A DNA stretch of 64,000 nucleotides, taken from assembly GCF_012328925.1 (NCBI RefSeq), contig NZ_JAAXLS010000016.1, forward strand, positions 62,001-126,000. Direction: 5' to 3'. Of the stretch, positions 48,507 to 57,957 are shown in pieces; position 1 is the stretch's first letter, and each line of letters begins with the position of its first letter. A program made the translations under genes and the position numbers. Below the pieces are notes generated by a model. It was not told the origin of the DNA. It searched no databases and was given only the letters and a program-made list of their open reading frames with translations. The stretch is from Amycolatopsis acididurans (GTDB lineage: Bacteria > Actinomycetota > Actinomycetes > Mycobacteriales > Pseudonocardiaceae).

Positions 48507-50384
48507 TCAGGACGTGCGCAGAACGGAGCGAAGCGTGTCGAGTACGGCCGGGTCCTCGATGGTCGACGGCACCGGCTCTTCGCGTCCCTCGGCAATGCCG
48601 CGCATCGTCTTGCGCAGGATCTTGCCCGAACGGGTCTTCGGCAGCGCGTCCACGACGGACACCTGGCGGAACGCCGCCACCGGCCCGATGTCGCGGCGCA
48701 CGGCGGCCACCAGTTCCTCGCGCAGCGTCTCCTCCGCTATCTCAACGCCTGCCTTGAGCACTACGAAACCGCGCGGAAGCTGGCCTTTCAGTTCGTCACG
48801 CACTCCGATCACGGCACATTCCGCGACGGCCGGATGCGCCGCGAGCACGGCCTCCATCGACCCCGTGGACAGCCGGTGCCCCGCCACGTTGATCACGTCG
48901 TCGGTGCGGCCCATGACGAACAGATAGCCGTCCTCGTCCTTGAAACCCGAGTCGCCGGTCAGGTAGTAGCCGGGATAGCGCGACAGGTAAGCCTCCACGT
49001 ACCGGTCGTCGTCTCCCCACAGGGTCGGCAACGTTCCGGGCGGCAGCGGCAGCTTGATCGCGATCGCGCCTTCCCGGCCGGCCGGGAGCTCGGTGCCCGA
49101 TTGATCGAGTATGCGAACGTCGTATCCCGGCACCGGCACGGTCGCGGACCCGGGTTTGACCGGCAACGGTTCGAGCCCGCGGGGATTCGCGGCGATGGGC
49201 CACCCGGTCTCGGTCTGCCACCAATGATCGATCACCGGTGTGCCGAGCTTGTCGTGTGCCCAGTGGTAGGTCTCCGGATCGAGCCGCTCGCCGGCGAGGA
49301 ACAACGTCTGGAACTTGGACATGTCATAACGTCGCAGTTCCGTGGCGTCGGGGTCGACTCGCTTGATCGCGCGCAGCGCCGTCGGCGCGGTGAACAGGGC
49401 TTTCGCTCCGTGTTCGGAGATCACGCGCCAGAACGCGCCGGCGTCGGGGGTACCGACTGGTTTTCCTTCGTACACAACCGTTGTCGCACCGACGAGCAGC
49501 GGTGCGTACACGATGTAGGAATGCCCGACGACCCAGCCGACGTCGGAGGCGGTCCACCAGATGTCGCCGGCCTTGACGTCGTACACGGCGCGCATGGACC
49601 AGGCCAGCGCCACGGCGTGCCCGCCCGTGTCACGCACGACGCCCTTCGGTTTCCCGGTCGTACCGGACGTGTAGAGGATGTACAACGGGTCGGTGGCGGC
49701 GACCGGGACCGGGTCCGCGGGTGTCGCGGCGGCCAGGGCTTCATGCCAGTCCACATCACGAGGCCCGAGATCAACACGCAAGGCGTCCCGCTGCAGGATC
49801 ACGACCTTGTCCGGCTGATGGTCGGTGGTCTCCAGCGCCGCGTCGATGATCGGTTTGTATTCGACGACCCTGGTGGGCTCGATGCCGCAGGAGGCCGCGA
49901 CGATCACCTTCGGCTTGGCATCGTCCACACGAATCGCCAGTTCCTTCGGCGCGAACCCGCCGAACACGACCGAGTGCACGGCACCGATCCGCGCGCAGGC
50001 GAGCATCGCGACCACGGCCTCGGGCACCATCGGCATGTAGATGATCACGCGGTCACCCTTGCCGACGCCGAGCGAACGCAAGGCACCCCCGAAACGGGCG
50101 ACCTCGTCGCGCAACTGGGCATAGGTGTAGGTCCGTTGCGAGGACGTGACCGGCGAATCCCAGATGAGCGCGGGTTGCTCGCCCCGGCCACCCTCGACGT
50201 GCCTGTCCAGCGCGTTGTAGGCGGTGTTCAGCTCACCGTCGGGAAACCAGCGGAACAGGGGTGCCTCCGAGGAGTCCAGAGCCCGCGCGGGCTCCTTCGT
50301 CCAGTGGATGGCCTTTGCCGCGTCCAGCCAAAACCCCTCGGGGTCGGACAGACTGCGCTGGTACTCCTCGGCGTAGGTGCCCAT
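48507..50384 (-). CDS. prpE: Propionyl-CoA synthetase (acyl-CoA synthetase family)
   Basis: 625 residues, AMP-forming synthetase. N-terminal acetyl-CoA-synthetase domain, A3 motif YILYTSGTTGKPKGVVRDTG, DHWWQTETGWP, the hinge region TDDVINVAGHRLSTG, and the C-terminal lysine motif KTRSGKILRKTM that is a target for regulatory acetylation. The PrpE-type words AIHWTKEP and WFPDGELNTAYNALDRHV separate it from acetyl-CoA synthetases. It activates propionate to propionyl-CoA. Upstream of and co-directional with the two-domain MarR gene, which may regulate it or itself. Confidence 0.9.
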   Translation of the reverse strand: MGTYAEEYQRSLSDPEGFWLDAAKAIHWTKEPARALDSSEAPLFRWFPDGELNTAYNALDRHVEGGRGEQPALIWDSPVTSSQRTYTYAQLRDEVARFGGALRSLGVGKGDRVIIYMPMVPEAVVAMLACARIGAVHSVVFGGFAPKELAIRVDDAKPKVIVAASCGIEPTRVVEYKPIIDAALETTDHQPDKVVILQRDALRVDLGPRDVDWHEALAAATPADPVPVAATDPLYILYTSGTTGKPKGVVRDTGGHAVALAWSMRAVYDVKAGDIWWTASDVGWVVGHSYIVYAPLLVGATTVVYEGKPVGTPDAGAFWRVISEHGAKALFTAPTALRAIKRVDPDATELRRYDMSKFQTLFLAGERLDPETYHWAHDKLGTPVIDHWWQTETGWPIAANPRGLEPLPVKPGSATVPVPGYDVRILDQSGTELPAGREGAIAIKLPLPPGTLPTLWGDDDRYVEAYLSRYPGYYLTGDSGFKDEDGYLFVMGRTDDVINVAGHRLSTGSMEAVLAAHPAVAECAVIGVRDELKGQLPRGFVVLKAGVEIAEETLREELVAAVRRDIGPVAAFRQVSVVDALPKTRSGKILRKTMRGIAEGREEPVPSTIEDPAVLDTLRSVLRTS

Positions 50385-50524
50385 AGGGACAGACCTCCTC
50401 CTCGTCGAGCCGCTGTTCCCTCATCATGAACGTTCGGGATGAGACCGCAACCCGCCCGTCGGGCCCCGCGTCCAACGGACGAATAGGGTGGAGACCCTGA
50501 AGGACCGAACAGGAGGGACCGGCG

Positions 50525-52249
50525 GTGGACGGTTTCGCGAGCTGGCTGCTGTCGCTCGCGCACACCCTGTTCAATCCTGGGTTCTGCCCGGGCGATTGGG
50601 TGTTCGCAACGAGCGCGGCCGGTGCGCTCATCGCGCTGTTTCCGGTGCTCGGCGCCGTGATCGTGGCAGTGATGCGCAAGTTCACGGGCAACCGGTACGA
50701 CGCCGCGACACTGGGTGTGATCGCAGCCGTCGGGTTCCTCATGGTGTTCTTGCTGCCCTGGCTGGCGGCCAACGGCATTTCGGGGGTCTATCGCGCGGCT
50801 TTCGCAGGCAAGGACTCTGGCCTGTCGGTGGCCGAGCAGGCGACGCTGGGCCGCAACTACTGCGGTTTCATCGGCGTGCAGAGCGAGTACCTCGGTGGCG
50901 GGCAGAACGTCTTCGAGACCTTGTTCTACCCGTCGGGTAGCAAGCTGGCCTACGGCTACTACCTCGGCGCGCTGATCGGGCTGCCCGTGCTGTCGCTGTT
51001 CTTCGTGATCCTGCAGGCCCGCACTGCGATGCGGCGTGGACAGAAGTGGCCGGGCAGGCTGCTGTGGGTGCCGTTCGTGGCGTTCGCCCTGTTCAGCTCG
51101 ACCGTCGAGGCGAACACGGCGGTGCATCTCTGGCTGGGTTTCCTGCCGATGAGCGTCATCGGGCTGATTCCGATCGCGATCGTCGGGCCGCCGCCGTGGG
51201 CGGTGATCAACCGGCCCAAGCAGGAGCGGCGTCCCGAACCGCGGCCCGAACCCACACCGCAACCTCCACCACCCCCGCAGAAGCAGTATGCGCCGACAGC
51301 GCTCGCGTCGGCGCCGCAGCAACTCGCCGCCGCGCCCGGTGCCGTGCCCGTTCCGCCTGGATCGACGGCCAACGGCAGCGACCGGTACCGGCGTCTCCGG
51401 CGTCTGGGACATGGTGGGTTCGGCACCGTTTGGCAGGCCGTGGACAACCAGCTGGGCCGCACGGTGGCGCTCAAGATCGCACATGCGCCGGATCGGGACA
51501 CCGAGGAACGGATGCGCCGCGAGGCCCGTGCGCTCGCGATGGTCAACCACCCGAACTGCGTCCGTGTCTACGACCTGGTCGAGGAGCCGGACGGGCTCGC
51601 GCTGGTGATGGAGTACCTGGACGGGCAGGCGTTGGCGTCGGCCGTGGACGCCCAAGGGCCGCTCGACGACGTCGCCGCCGGAAGGTTGTGGGCGACCATG
51701 GCGGGGGCGCTCGCCGCGGCCCACGAGAAGGGCGTGCTGCATCGCGACGTGAAACCGTCGAACGTGATCGTGGACCCGGAGGGGGCCCCGCATCTGATCG
51801 ACTTCGGTATCGCGCGCAGCAGGGGCGACTCGACGATGACGGCGACCGGAATGATGATCGGCACGCCCGACTTCGTCGCACCTGAGCAGGCCGCGGGCGC
51901 CGCGGCGAGCCCCGCGTCCGACGCGTGGCAGCTCGCCGCGACCGTCAGCTACGCGCTGTCCGGGTACCCGCCGCGCGGAACGCGAGAGAGTCCGATGGCC
52001 GCGCTGATGGCGGCGGCGCGTGCCGAACCGGTGAGCAGGCTGCCGCAGCGGTCGGCGCACGCACGGCTGCTCATGGCGTCGTTGGACAACGAGCCACGCC
52101 GGCGTCCGACCTTGGATACGGTTCGCCGCGAGGTCGAGGGGTGGCTGGCCAGGGCAGGCAAGTCCCCGGACGGTCCGGTGACCCGCATCGTGCCGAGGCA
52201 GCCGCAGAGTTCCGCGACGCGCGCCATGCCGCCGCGCCGCGGCGCCTGA
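50525..52249 (+). CDS. Membrane Ser/Thr protein kinase with C-terminal kinase domain
   Basis: 574 residues. N-terminal part (1-225) with five hydrophobic helices, then a Pro/Arg-rich linker (PEPRPEPTPQPPPPPQK), then the kinase: GHGGFGTVWQAVD, VALKIAH (Lys), HRDVKPSNV, DFGIARSRG, GTPDFVAPEQ. All catalytic residues are kept. Most actinobacterial kinases have the opposite order (kinase first, then helix and sensor). GTG 50525 follows a GGAGG-type site. Divergent from prpE; the 140-bp gap holds both promoters. A basic tail follows the kinase. Confidence 0.88.
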   Translation: MDGFASWLLSLAHTLFNPGFCPGDWVFATSAAGALIALFPVLGAVIVAVMRKFTGNRYDAATLGVIAAVGFLMVFLLPWLAANGISGVYRAAFAGKDSGLSVAEQATLGRNYCGFIGVQSEYLGGGQNVFETLFYPSGSKLAYGYYLGALIGLPVLSLFFVILQARTAMRRGQKWPGRLLWVPFVAFALFSSTVEANTAVHLWLGFLPMSVIGLIPIAIVGPPPWAVINRPKQERRPEPRPEPTPQPPPPPQKQYAPTALASAPQQLAAAPGAVPVPPGSTANGSDRYRRLRRLGHGGFGTVWQAVDNQLGRTVALKIAHAPDRDTEERMRREARALAMVNHPNCVRVYDLVEEPDGLALVMEYLDGQALASAVDAQGPLDDVAAGRLWATMAGALAAAHEKGVLHRDVKPSNVIVDPEGAPHLIDFGIARSRGDSTMTATGMMIGTPDFVAPEQAAGAAASPASDAWQLAATVSYALSGYPPRGTRESPMAALMAAARAEPVSRLPQRSAHARLLMASLDNEPRRRPTLDTVRREVEGWLARAGKSPDGPVTRIVPRQPQSSATRAMPPRRGA

Positions 52250-52498
52250 CATCGACGAGGCCGAGGCCGTCCGGCAGGCCGAGGCCATCCGACGGGCCGG
52301 GGTCGACGCAGCGCCGGTCGGTTGAGAGCTGCCGGACCAGCGGCGCGGGCTGGACTTTGACGAGTCGATCTGCGGCCGAAACCTGGGGCAGGTGCTGAGT
52401 CGCGGGTCGGGCTCGCGGCGCTCGTGCTTGCGGCGAGAAGCCCGTGGTCAAGGCGCGGCGGGCCCTGGGTGCCGTGACGGCCCGCGTGGTCTGTGGCG

Positions 52499-54052
52499 TC
52501 AGTGCCAGGAAGGCAACCAGAGTTCCGCCTGCCAGCGGGCGGCCGAGATGGGGTCGCCATTGAGGATGGGCCACAGCCAGGCGAAGTTGGCCACGACGAG
52601 CCCGATGTAGAGGGCTACGACCAGGAGACCGGTACCGCGGCGTTCGAGTCCACGGCGGGCGCTGCCGAGGATGTGGCCGAGTACGAGTGTGAGGCCCAGC
52701 GCGAGGAACGGGGCCATGGGCGTGGCATAGAAGAAGTACATCTGCCGATCGATGTTGGTGAACCACGGCAGATAGCCGGCGAAGTAGCCCACCAGCACGG
52801 CGGCGTAACGCCAGTCGAACCGGAACCACCAGCGCCACAGGCCCCAGCCGAGCATGGGCAGCGAGAGCCACCACATCGCCGGTGTGCCGATCAGCATGGT
52901 CGCCTGGACGCAGTCGGTGCCGCCGCAGGTCGTGGTGCCCGATTCGTAGTAGTACAGCATCGGGCGCAGGCCCATCGGCCACGTCCACGGCTTCGACTCC
53001 CACGGATGCGGGTCGTTCTTCGGCGTGAGCAGCGTTTCGTGGAAGTGCAGGACGTTCATCGAGTAGTCGCCGAGTGAGCGCAGCGCGGGCGGGACCCAGG
53101 ACCAGAAACCGGGCGCGATCTGCTTGATCTCGGTGTAGTGCCGGTCAGTGCCGGATTCGCTCGCGAACCAGGCCCACCAGCTGCCCAGGTAAATCAGGAC
53201 CGGAATCGCGATGATCGCCCACAAGGCGGGCGCGACGTCGCGCCGCAGCGTCCCGAGCCACGGGCGCGGCACTCCGGCGGCATGCCGGGCCGCGACATCG
53301 AAGCCGACGACGAGGAGCCCGAAGAACGCCATGTAGTACAGGCCGGACCACTTGATCGCGAACGTCAGGCCGACGCACACTCCTGCCGCGAAGCGCCACC
53401 AGCGAAACCCGAGCCGAGGGCCCCACGGTGACTCGTCGGCCCAGCCTTGGCTGACCGCGAGTGCCAGGCGTTGCCGGACCTGATCGCGGTCGACCAGCAG
53501 ACATGCGAAGGCTGCGAAGGAGAACAGCGCGATGAAGATATCCAGCATCCCCATCCGCGACTGCAGGAACAGCACGCCGTCGCAAATCACCAGAATTCCG
53601 GCGACGCCACCGAGCAGGGTCGACCGGGTGAGCCGCCGGGCGGCGCACACCACAAGGATGACGATGACCGTGCCTGCGATCGCCGAGCTGAACCGCCAGC
53701 CCCACCCGTTGTAGCCGAGTACCCACTCGCTGAGCGCGATGAGCTGTTTGGCCAGTGGCGGGTGCACGACCAGCTCGTAGCCGGCGTTGTCCTCGAACCC
53801 GCCGTTGCGCAGCATCTGCCACGCCTGGGGCACGTAATGCTTCTCGTCGAAGACCGGGGTGCCCTTGTCGGTGGGGAAGCCGAGATTCTGGAGCCGCGTG
53901 ATCGCGGCGACCAGCCCCAGCACCGCCGTGACCAGCCAACCCCGCAGCCGGTCGGTGGGCATCGGCCTGCCGAGCAGGGTCGCCTCGCGGTCGGTCGGCG
54001 GTCGCAGTGACTCGACCGGGTCGGGCGACGGGCGGGTCAGCAAGGCGGTCAC
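52499..54052 (-). CDS. pmt: Polyprenol-phosphate-mannose protein O-mannosyltransferase (Pmt)
   Basis: 517 residues, about eleven membrane helices, GT39 family. The catalytic first loop has PVFDEKHYVPQAW (Asp-Glu) after ITRLQNLGFP, and the conserved loops LVVHPPLAKQLIAL and LQSRMGMLDIF follow. C-terminal PMT_4TMC text: YATPMAPFLALGL. It mannosylates exported proteins using polyprenyl-phosphate-mannose, as Rv1002c does in M. tuberculosis. The gene order pmt next to rsmI in opposite directions is typical of actinobacteria. The GTG start 54052 is followed by a Thr/Pro-rich cytosolic tail. Confidence 0.92.
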   Translation of the reverse strand: MTALLTRPSPDPVESLRPPTDREATLLGRPMPTDRLRGWLVTAVLGLVAAITRLQNLGFPTDKGTPVFDEKHYVPQAWQMLRNGGFEDNAGYELVVHPPLAKQLIALSEWVLGYNGWGWRFSSAIAGTVIVILVVCAARRLTRSTLLGGVAGILVICDGVLFLQSRMGMLDIFIALFSFAAFACLLVDRDQVRQRLALAVSQGWADESPWGPRLGFRWWRFAAGVCVGLTFAIKWSGLYYMAFFGLLVVGFDVAARHAAGVPRPWLGTLRRDVAPALWAIIAIPVLIYLGSWWAWFASESGTDRHYTEIKQIAPGFWSWVPPALRSLGDYSMNVLHFHETLLTPKNDPHPWESKPWTWPMGLRPMLYYYESGTTTCGGTDCVQATMLIGTPAMWWLSLPMLGWGLWRWWFRFDWRYAAVLVGYFAGYLPWFTNIDRQMYFFYATPMAPFLALGLTLVLGHILGSARRGLERRGTGLLVVALYIGLVVANFAWLWPILNGDPISAARWQAELWLPSWH

Positions 54053-54680
54053 GGGGGTCGATCCTAGGGGAGGCGCCGTGAAGCGCGGAGCAGATCAGCC
54101 CTGTGCCGGGCGTCTGTGGGGAACGTTCGGCGACGGGCGGCAAGCTGAGCGGTGATGCGGCTGGGGGCTGGGCCGTGACAACTGCGGCTTGAACTACAGG
54201 GTGGCCAGGCTGGCTGGCGGGCCGGGCACGCGGAGCTGCTGGGCCGTGGGGAGGACGCCGCCGTGCGAGTCGAGCGCCGAGCGGTTGCGCTGGGCGCGAA
54301 CCTTGTGCGTCGTCGGGTGCGGGCGCGATTGGGACGCGAGGTGCGGCGCAACCGCGGGCGTGACCGCGGCGTGGAGTCGTCCCGCTGTAGATGCGGGCGT
54401 GGCTGGGACCCGAGGCGCGGGGCAGCCGCGGTCTGGTGTGGACACGCCCCGCTGTGGTCGTCAGGTGCGGGCGCGGCTGGCCCCGCGGCGCCGGGTAACC
54501 CGTCTTGCGTCGTAGAGCAGCCCTTCCGGGGGAGCTGCGGAGCAACCCCGCCCGGAGGTGCGGCGCTACCCCGCCCGGACAGCTGCGGAGCAACCTTGCC
54601 GGGGAGCGCGGCGCAACTGTCGCCCATCGCCGGCGCGGAGCACCCGCGTCCCCTGCCGGGCGTCTCGTAGGCTGAGGGGT
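54053..54680. other. Repeat-rich gene-free spacer between pmt and rsmI
   Basis: No gene is supported: all frames give low-complexity Arg/Pro/Ala text. It holds two kinds of degenerate tandem repeat: about 74-bp units starting TGCGGGCG near 54318, 54392 and 54465, and 23-25-bp units starting AG(C/G)(T/G)GCGG near 54533, 54556, 54581 and 54605. TAGGCT at about 54668 is a likely -10 box for rsmI. Confidence 0.7.
54318..54627. repeat. Degenerate tandem repeats (74-bp and 24-bp units)
   Basis: Two successive arrays as described for the spacer. Units diverge by 15-30 percent by eye, so they are old. Each 24-bp unit pairs GCGGAGCAACC or GCGGCGC(T/A)ACC with CGCCCGGA or TGCCGGGG. Confidence 0.6.
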
Positions 54681-55505
54681 ATGCCGCTCGTCCTTGGTGG
54701 AACGCCGCTCGGTGACTCGCGGGATGCGTCGTCTCGGTTGCGGGAGGCGTTGGGCACCGCGGACGTGATCGCGGCGGAGGACACCCGTCGCCTCCGTGCG
54801 CTCGCTGCGGCGCTCGAAGTCTCCCCCGGCGGGCGGATCGTGAGCTTCTACGAGGACGTCGAGAACGCCCGCCTCCCCAAGCTCCTCGAAGCCCTCCACG
54901 CCGGCGAAACCGTCCTTTTGGTCACCGACGCCGGCATGCCCAGCGTGTCCGACCCCGGCTACCGCCTCGTCTCCGCTTGTGTCGACGCCGGGCTCCCCAT
55001 CACCTGCCTGCCCGGCCCCTCCGCCGTCACCACCGCACTGGCGCTCTCCGGACTGCCCAGCGACCGGTTCTGCTTCGACGGCTTCGCCCCGCGCAAGGCC
55101 GGCGAACGGGCCAAATGGTTCGCCGAACTCGCCGCTCAGCCACGCACGGTGGTGTTCTTCGAGTCGCCGCACCGGCTCGCCGCGACGCTCGACGACGCGG
55201 CGAAAACCCTCGGCGACCGCCGCGCCGCCGTGTGCCGCGAGCTCACCAAAACCTACGAGGAAGTCCGCCGCGGGACGCTTGCGGAGCTGGCCGCGTGGGC
55301 CGCCGAAGGGGTGCGTGGCGAGATCACGGTCGTCGTCGAAGGTGCGAGTCCCGCCCGCGCCGACGTCAACGACCTCGTGGCGGAGGTGTCCTCACGCGTC
55401 TCCGCCGGGGAACGTCTCAAAGCTGTTGCCACTGAGGTCGCCCAGCTCGCCGGAGTGTCGAAAAAGGAGCTCTACGACGCCGTGCTCGCGGCGCGCCGCG
55501 GCTAA
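54681..55505 (+). CDS. rsmI: 16S rRNA (cytidine(1402)-2'-O)-methyltransferase RsmI
   Basis: 274 residues, tetrapyrrole-methylase fold. Start text LVLGGTPLGDSRDASSRLRE (usually ATPIGN), then AAEDTRRLR, TDAGMPSVSDPGYRLV, PGPSAVTTALALSGLP, FFESPHRLAATLDD, CRELTKTYEEVRRGTL and RGEITVVVEGA are all RsmI blocks. It 2'-O-methylates C1402 in the ribosomal P site. ATG 54681 follows GAGGGG; longer frames run into the repeats. The end overlaps a small minus-strand ORF. Confidence 0.94.
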   Translation: MPLVLGGTPLGDSRDASSRLREALGTADVIAAEDTRRLRALAAALEVSPGGRIVSFYEDVENARLPKLLEALHAGETVLLVTDAGMPSVSDPGYRLVSACVDAGLPITCLPGPSAVTTALALSGLPSDRFCFDGFAPRKAGERAKWFAELAAQPRTVVFFESPHRLAATLDDAAKTLGDRRAAVCRELTKTYEEVRRGTLAELAAWAAEGVRGEITVVVEGASPARADVNDLVAEVSSRVSAGERLKAVATEVAQLAGVSKKELYDAVLAARRG

Positions 55506-55652
55506 CGCCCGCTGCGCCGCGAACTCCACCCGCTTCGTCACGATCGCCTTCGGCAGGCTGCGCAACGACGGCAGATCCAGCTCCACCGTCAACCGCGCCG
55601 AATTCACGACCACGTAACCGATATCCCCCGGAATCGGGTAACTGACGTCCAT
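55392..55652 (-). CDS. Small hypothetical protein, overlapping the rsmI end
   Basis: 86 residues starting MDVSYPIPGDIGYVVVNSAR, then LTVELDLPSLRSLPKAIVTK. The N-terminal half looks coding and has GGGGGAG just before the ATG; the C-terminal third is antisense to rsmI and may not be under selection. I do not recognise the family. No partner gene is adjacent. Confidence 0.45.
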   Translation of the reverse strand: MDVSYPIPGDIGYVVVNSARLTVELDLPSLRSLPKAIVTKRVEFAAQRALAAARREHGVVELLFRHSGELGDLSGNSFETFPGGDA

Positions 55653-55743
55653 CGCTCCCCCTGTGACACCTGGTCCCCGAGCTGCACAGGCTACTCAGGG
55701 TTTCCCACCGCGAACAGTCGTTACCGAGCGGTAGGGTTCGGCT

Positions 55744-56700
55744 ATGCGAGCTGTTCACGTCACCGAGTTCGGCGGCCCCGAGGTACTGCGCAACGTCGAC
55801 CTGCCGGATCCGGCGCCCGGCGAGAACCAGGTGCTGATCGAGGTCGACCACGCCGGCATCAACTACGCCGATACCCACCAGGCCGAGAACACCTACCTCG
55901 CGCCCACGCGGCTGCCGCTCGTGCCCGGCGGCGAGGTCGTCGGCCGCACCGTGGATGGGCGCCGGGTGCTCGCGCTCCTCGGCAGCGGCGGCTACGCCGA
56001 GCGTGCCGTCGCCGAGCCCGCGATGACCTTCGACGTGCCGGACGGCGTGGACGACGTGACCGCTTTGTCGTTCGTCGTCCAGGGCACCACCGCGTGGCTG
56101 CTGCTCCGCAAGAGCGCCCATCTCGAACCCGGCGAAACCGTGGTCGTGCACGCGGCCGCCGGCGGGGTCGGCAGCATCGCCGTGCAGCTCGCCAAGGCCT
56201 GGGGTGCCGGGCGGGTCATCGCGACGGCCAGCAGCGAGGACAAGCGCAACCTGGCGCTCGAACTCGGCGCGGACGTCGCCGTCGATTCGCGAGCCCAGGA
56301 CATGACCGCCGCGCTACGCGAAGCCAACGACGGCAAGCGCGTCGACATCGTGCTCGACATGACCGGCGGCACGGTCACCGACCAGAGCGTCGCCGCACTC
56401 GCCCCGTTCGGGCGGCTCGCGTTCTACGGCATGGCCAGTCGCGAGCAGCCCAAGCCGGTGCAGCTGGGCAACCGGCTCAGCCACTCGACGACGATCGCGG
56501 GCATGTGGCTGCCGCACGCGTTCGGACTGCCGGGCAACGTGTACGGCACGGCCCTCAAGGAATTGTTCGACCTCGCGCTGAACGGGAAGATCCGGGCCGT
56601 GCCGGGTGGTGAGTTCGGGCTGTCGGAGGCACGCAAGGCGCACGAGGCACTACGTTCGCGCGGCACCATGGGGAAACTCGTGCTGGATCCCCGTCGCTAG
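55744..56700 (+). CDS. Zinc-independent MDR-family quinone oxidoreductase
   Basis: 318 residues. N-terminal GroES-like domain (MRAVHVTEFGGPEVLRNVDL, VDHAGINYADTHQAE) without zinc-binding cysteines, and a Rossmann domain with HAAAGGVGSIAVQLAKAWGA. This is the QOR (NADPH:quinone reductase) type. The catalytic substrate is unknown. Its last 51 bp overlap the end of the convergent pabB gene. Confidence 0.9.
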   Translation: MRAVHVTEFGGPEVLRNVDLPDPAPGENQVLIEVDHAGINYADTHQAENTYLAPTRLPLVPGGEVVGRTVDGRRVLALLGSGGYAERAVAEPAMTFDVPDGVDDVTALSFVVQGTTAWLLLRKSAHLEPGETVVVHAAAGGVGSIAVQLAKAWGAGRVIATASSEDKRNLALELGADVAVDSRAQDMTAALREANDGKRVDIVLDMTGGTVTDQSVAALAPFGRLAFYGMASREQPKPVQLGNRLSHSTTIAGMWLPHAFGLPGNVYGTALKELFDLALNGKIRAVPGGEFGLSEARKAHEALRSRGTMGKLVLDPRR

Positions 56701-57945
56701 CAGCGCTTCCAGCGGCGCGGCCTTGTGCAGGCATTCCTCCCATTCGACGCCCGGGTCCGAGTCGGCGGTGATGCCGCCGCCGACGCCGAGCGCGATCCGG
56801 CCGTCCTGGATCTCCAGGGTGCGGATCGCGACGTTGAGCTCCGTCCCGGCCACCGGTGAGACGAGTCCGATCGCACCCGTGTACACGCCCCGTGCCGCCG
56901 GTTCGAGCTCGGCGATGAGATCCAGCGCGCGAATCTTGGGCGCACCGGTCACCGATCCCGGCGGGAACGTGGCCCGCAGCAGATCGGCGTCGGTTCCGCC
57001 CTCGGCCAGCCGTCCTTCCACTGTGGACTCCAGATGCCACACGCCGGGCGCCGGGCGCACGGTGAGCAGGTCCGGGACGCGCACGCTGCCGACGGCACAC
57101 ACCCGGCCGAGGTCGTTGCGCACCAGATCGGTGATCATCACGTTCTCCGCGACGTCCTTCGCCGACTCGCGCAGGCGCTGGGCGAGGTGGTCGTCGGCGG
57201 GCCCGCGTCGCGGAAGCGTGCCCTTGATCGGCGTCGACCGGACGAGATTCCCGTGCCGGGCAAGGAAGAGCTCCGGCGAGAGCGACACGATCGCACCCCA
57301 GTCGCCCGCGAGATAGGCGGCACGACGTGGCCGCAGAGTGCGCACGCCTTCGGCGAACAGGTCCACCGGGGCGCCGTCGAAGGACCCGGTGAACCGCGTG
57401 CAGATGTTGGCCTGGAACAGCTCGCCGTCCTCGATCGCGCGCACGCAGGCCTTGACCGCGTCGTGGTGCGGCAGCGGCCGTCGCAGCGGCGCGGGAGCCC
57501 AGCCTTCAACCGGGACGGGACGCGTCAGGAGTTCGTCGAACTCGGCGCCCGACGGGTCCGGCGCGCCGTCGGGCACCAGCGCCTCGAACCACCATCGGCC
57601 CTGGGCATCGAGCCGCAGCACGTGATCCGCCCAGCCCCACGCGGCTTTCGGCAAGCCGCTCGTCCGGCCGGACGGATCGGTGAGGTCGTAGGACAGGTAC
57701 CCGAACCAGCCGCCGCCCACCCCCTCCGGCACCACGGGATCCGCAGGCCGCTGGGCGAACAGCGCGAACGGATCCTCGATCGGTGCGGGCCGGATCGCGG
57801 GCGCCAGTACCGCCCGCGATCCGAACCACTCACCGCACAGGCCGGCCGGGCTGCCTACGCCCAGCGCCTGCGCCCGCACACTGAGTAATACGAGTACCTC
57901 GTGCGGCTCCCTGTACCCCTTGAGCCCCTCCCGGTACAGCCGCAC
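56650..57945 (-). CDS. pabB: Aminodeoxychorismate synthase component I (PabB)
   Basis: 431 residues of the chorismate-binding family. LFQANICTRFTGSFDG, SLSPELFL, STPIKGTLPR (Lys of PIKGT is the PabB-specific nucleophile), DVAENVMITDLVRNDLG, HLESTVEGRL, FPPGSVTGAPKIRALDLI and ALGVGGGITADSDP are present. It makes aminodeoxychorismate for folate with a glutaminase encoded elsewhere. Unusually Ala-to-Gly-rich in the first 60 residues, as common in actinobacteria. Convergent with and overlapping the MDR gene. Confidence 0.92.
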   Translation of the reverse strand: MRLYREGLKGYREPHEVLVLLSVRAQALGVGSPAGLCGEWFGSRAVLAPAIRPAPIEDPFALFAQRPADPVVPEGVGGGWFGYLSYDLTDPSGRTSGLPKAAWGWADHVLRLDAQGRWWFEALVPDGAPDPSGAEFDELLTRPVPVEGWAPAPLRRPLPHHDAVKACVRAIEDGELFQANICTRFTGSFDGAPVDLFAEGVRTLRPRRAAYLAGDWGAIVSLSPELFLARHGNLVRSTPIKGTLPRRGPADDHLAQRLRESAKDVAENVMITDLVRNDLGRVCAVGSVRVPDLLTVRPAPGVWHLESTVEGRLAEGGTDADLLRATFPPGSVTGAPKIRALDLIAELEPAARGVYTGAIGLVSPVAGTELNVAIRTLEIQDGRIALGVGGGITADSDPGVEWEECLHKAAPLEALLATGIQHEFPHGAART

Positions 57946-57957
57946 GCCCGTATTGTC

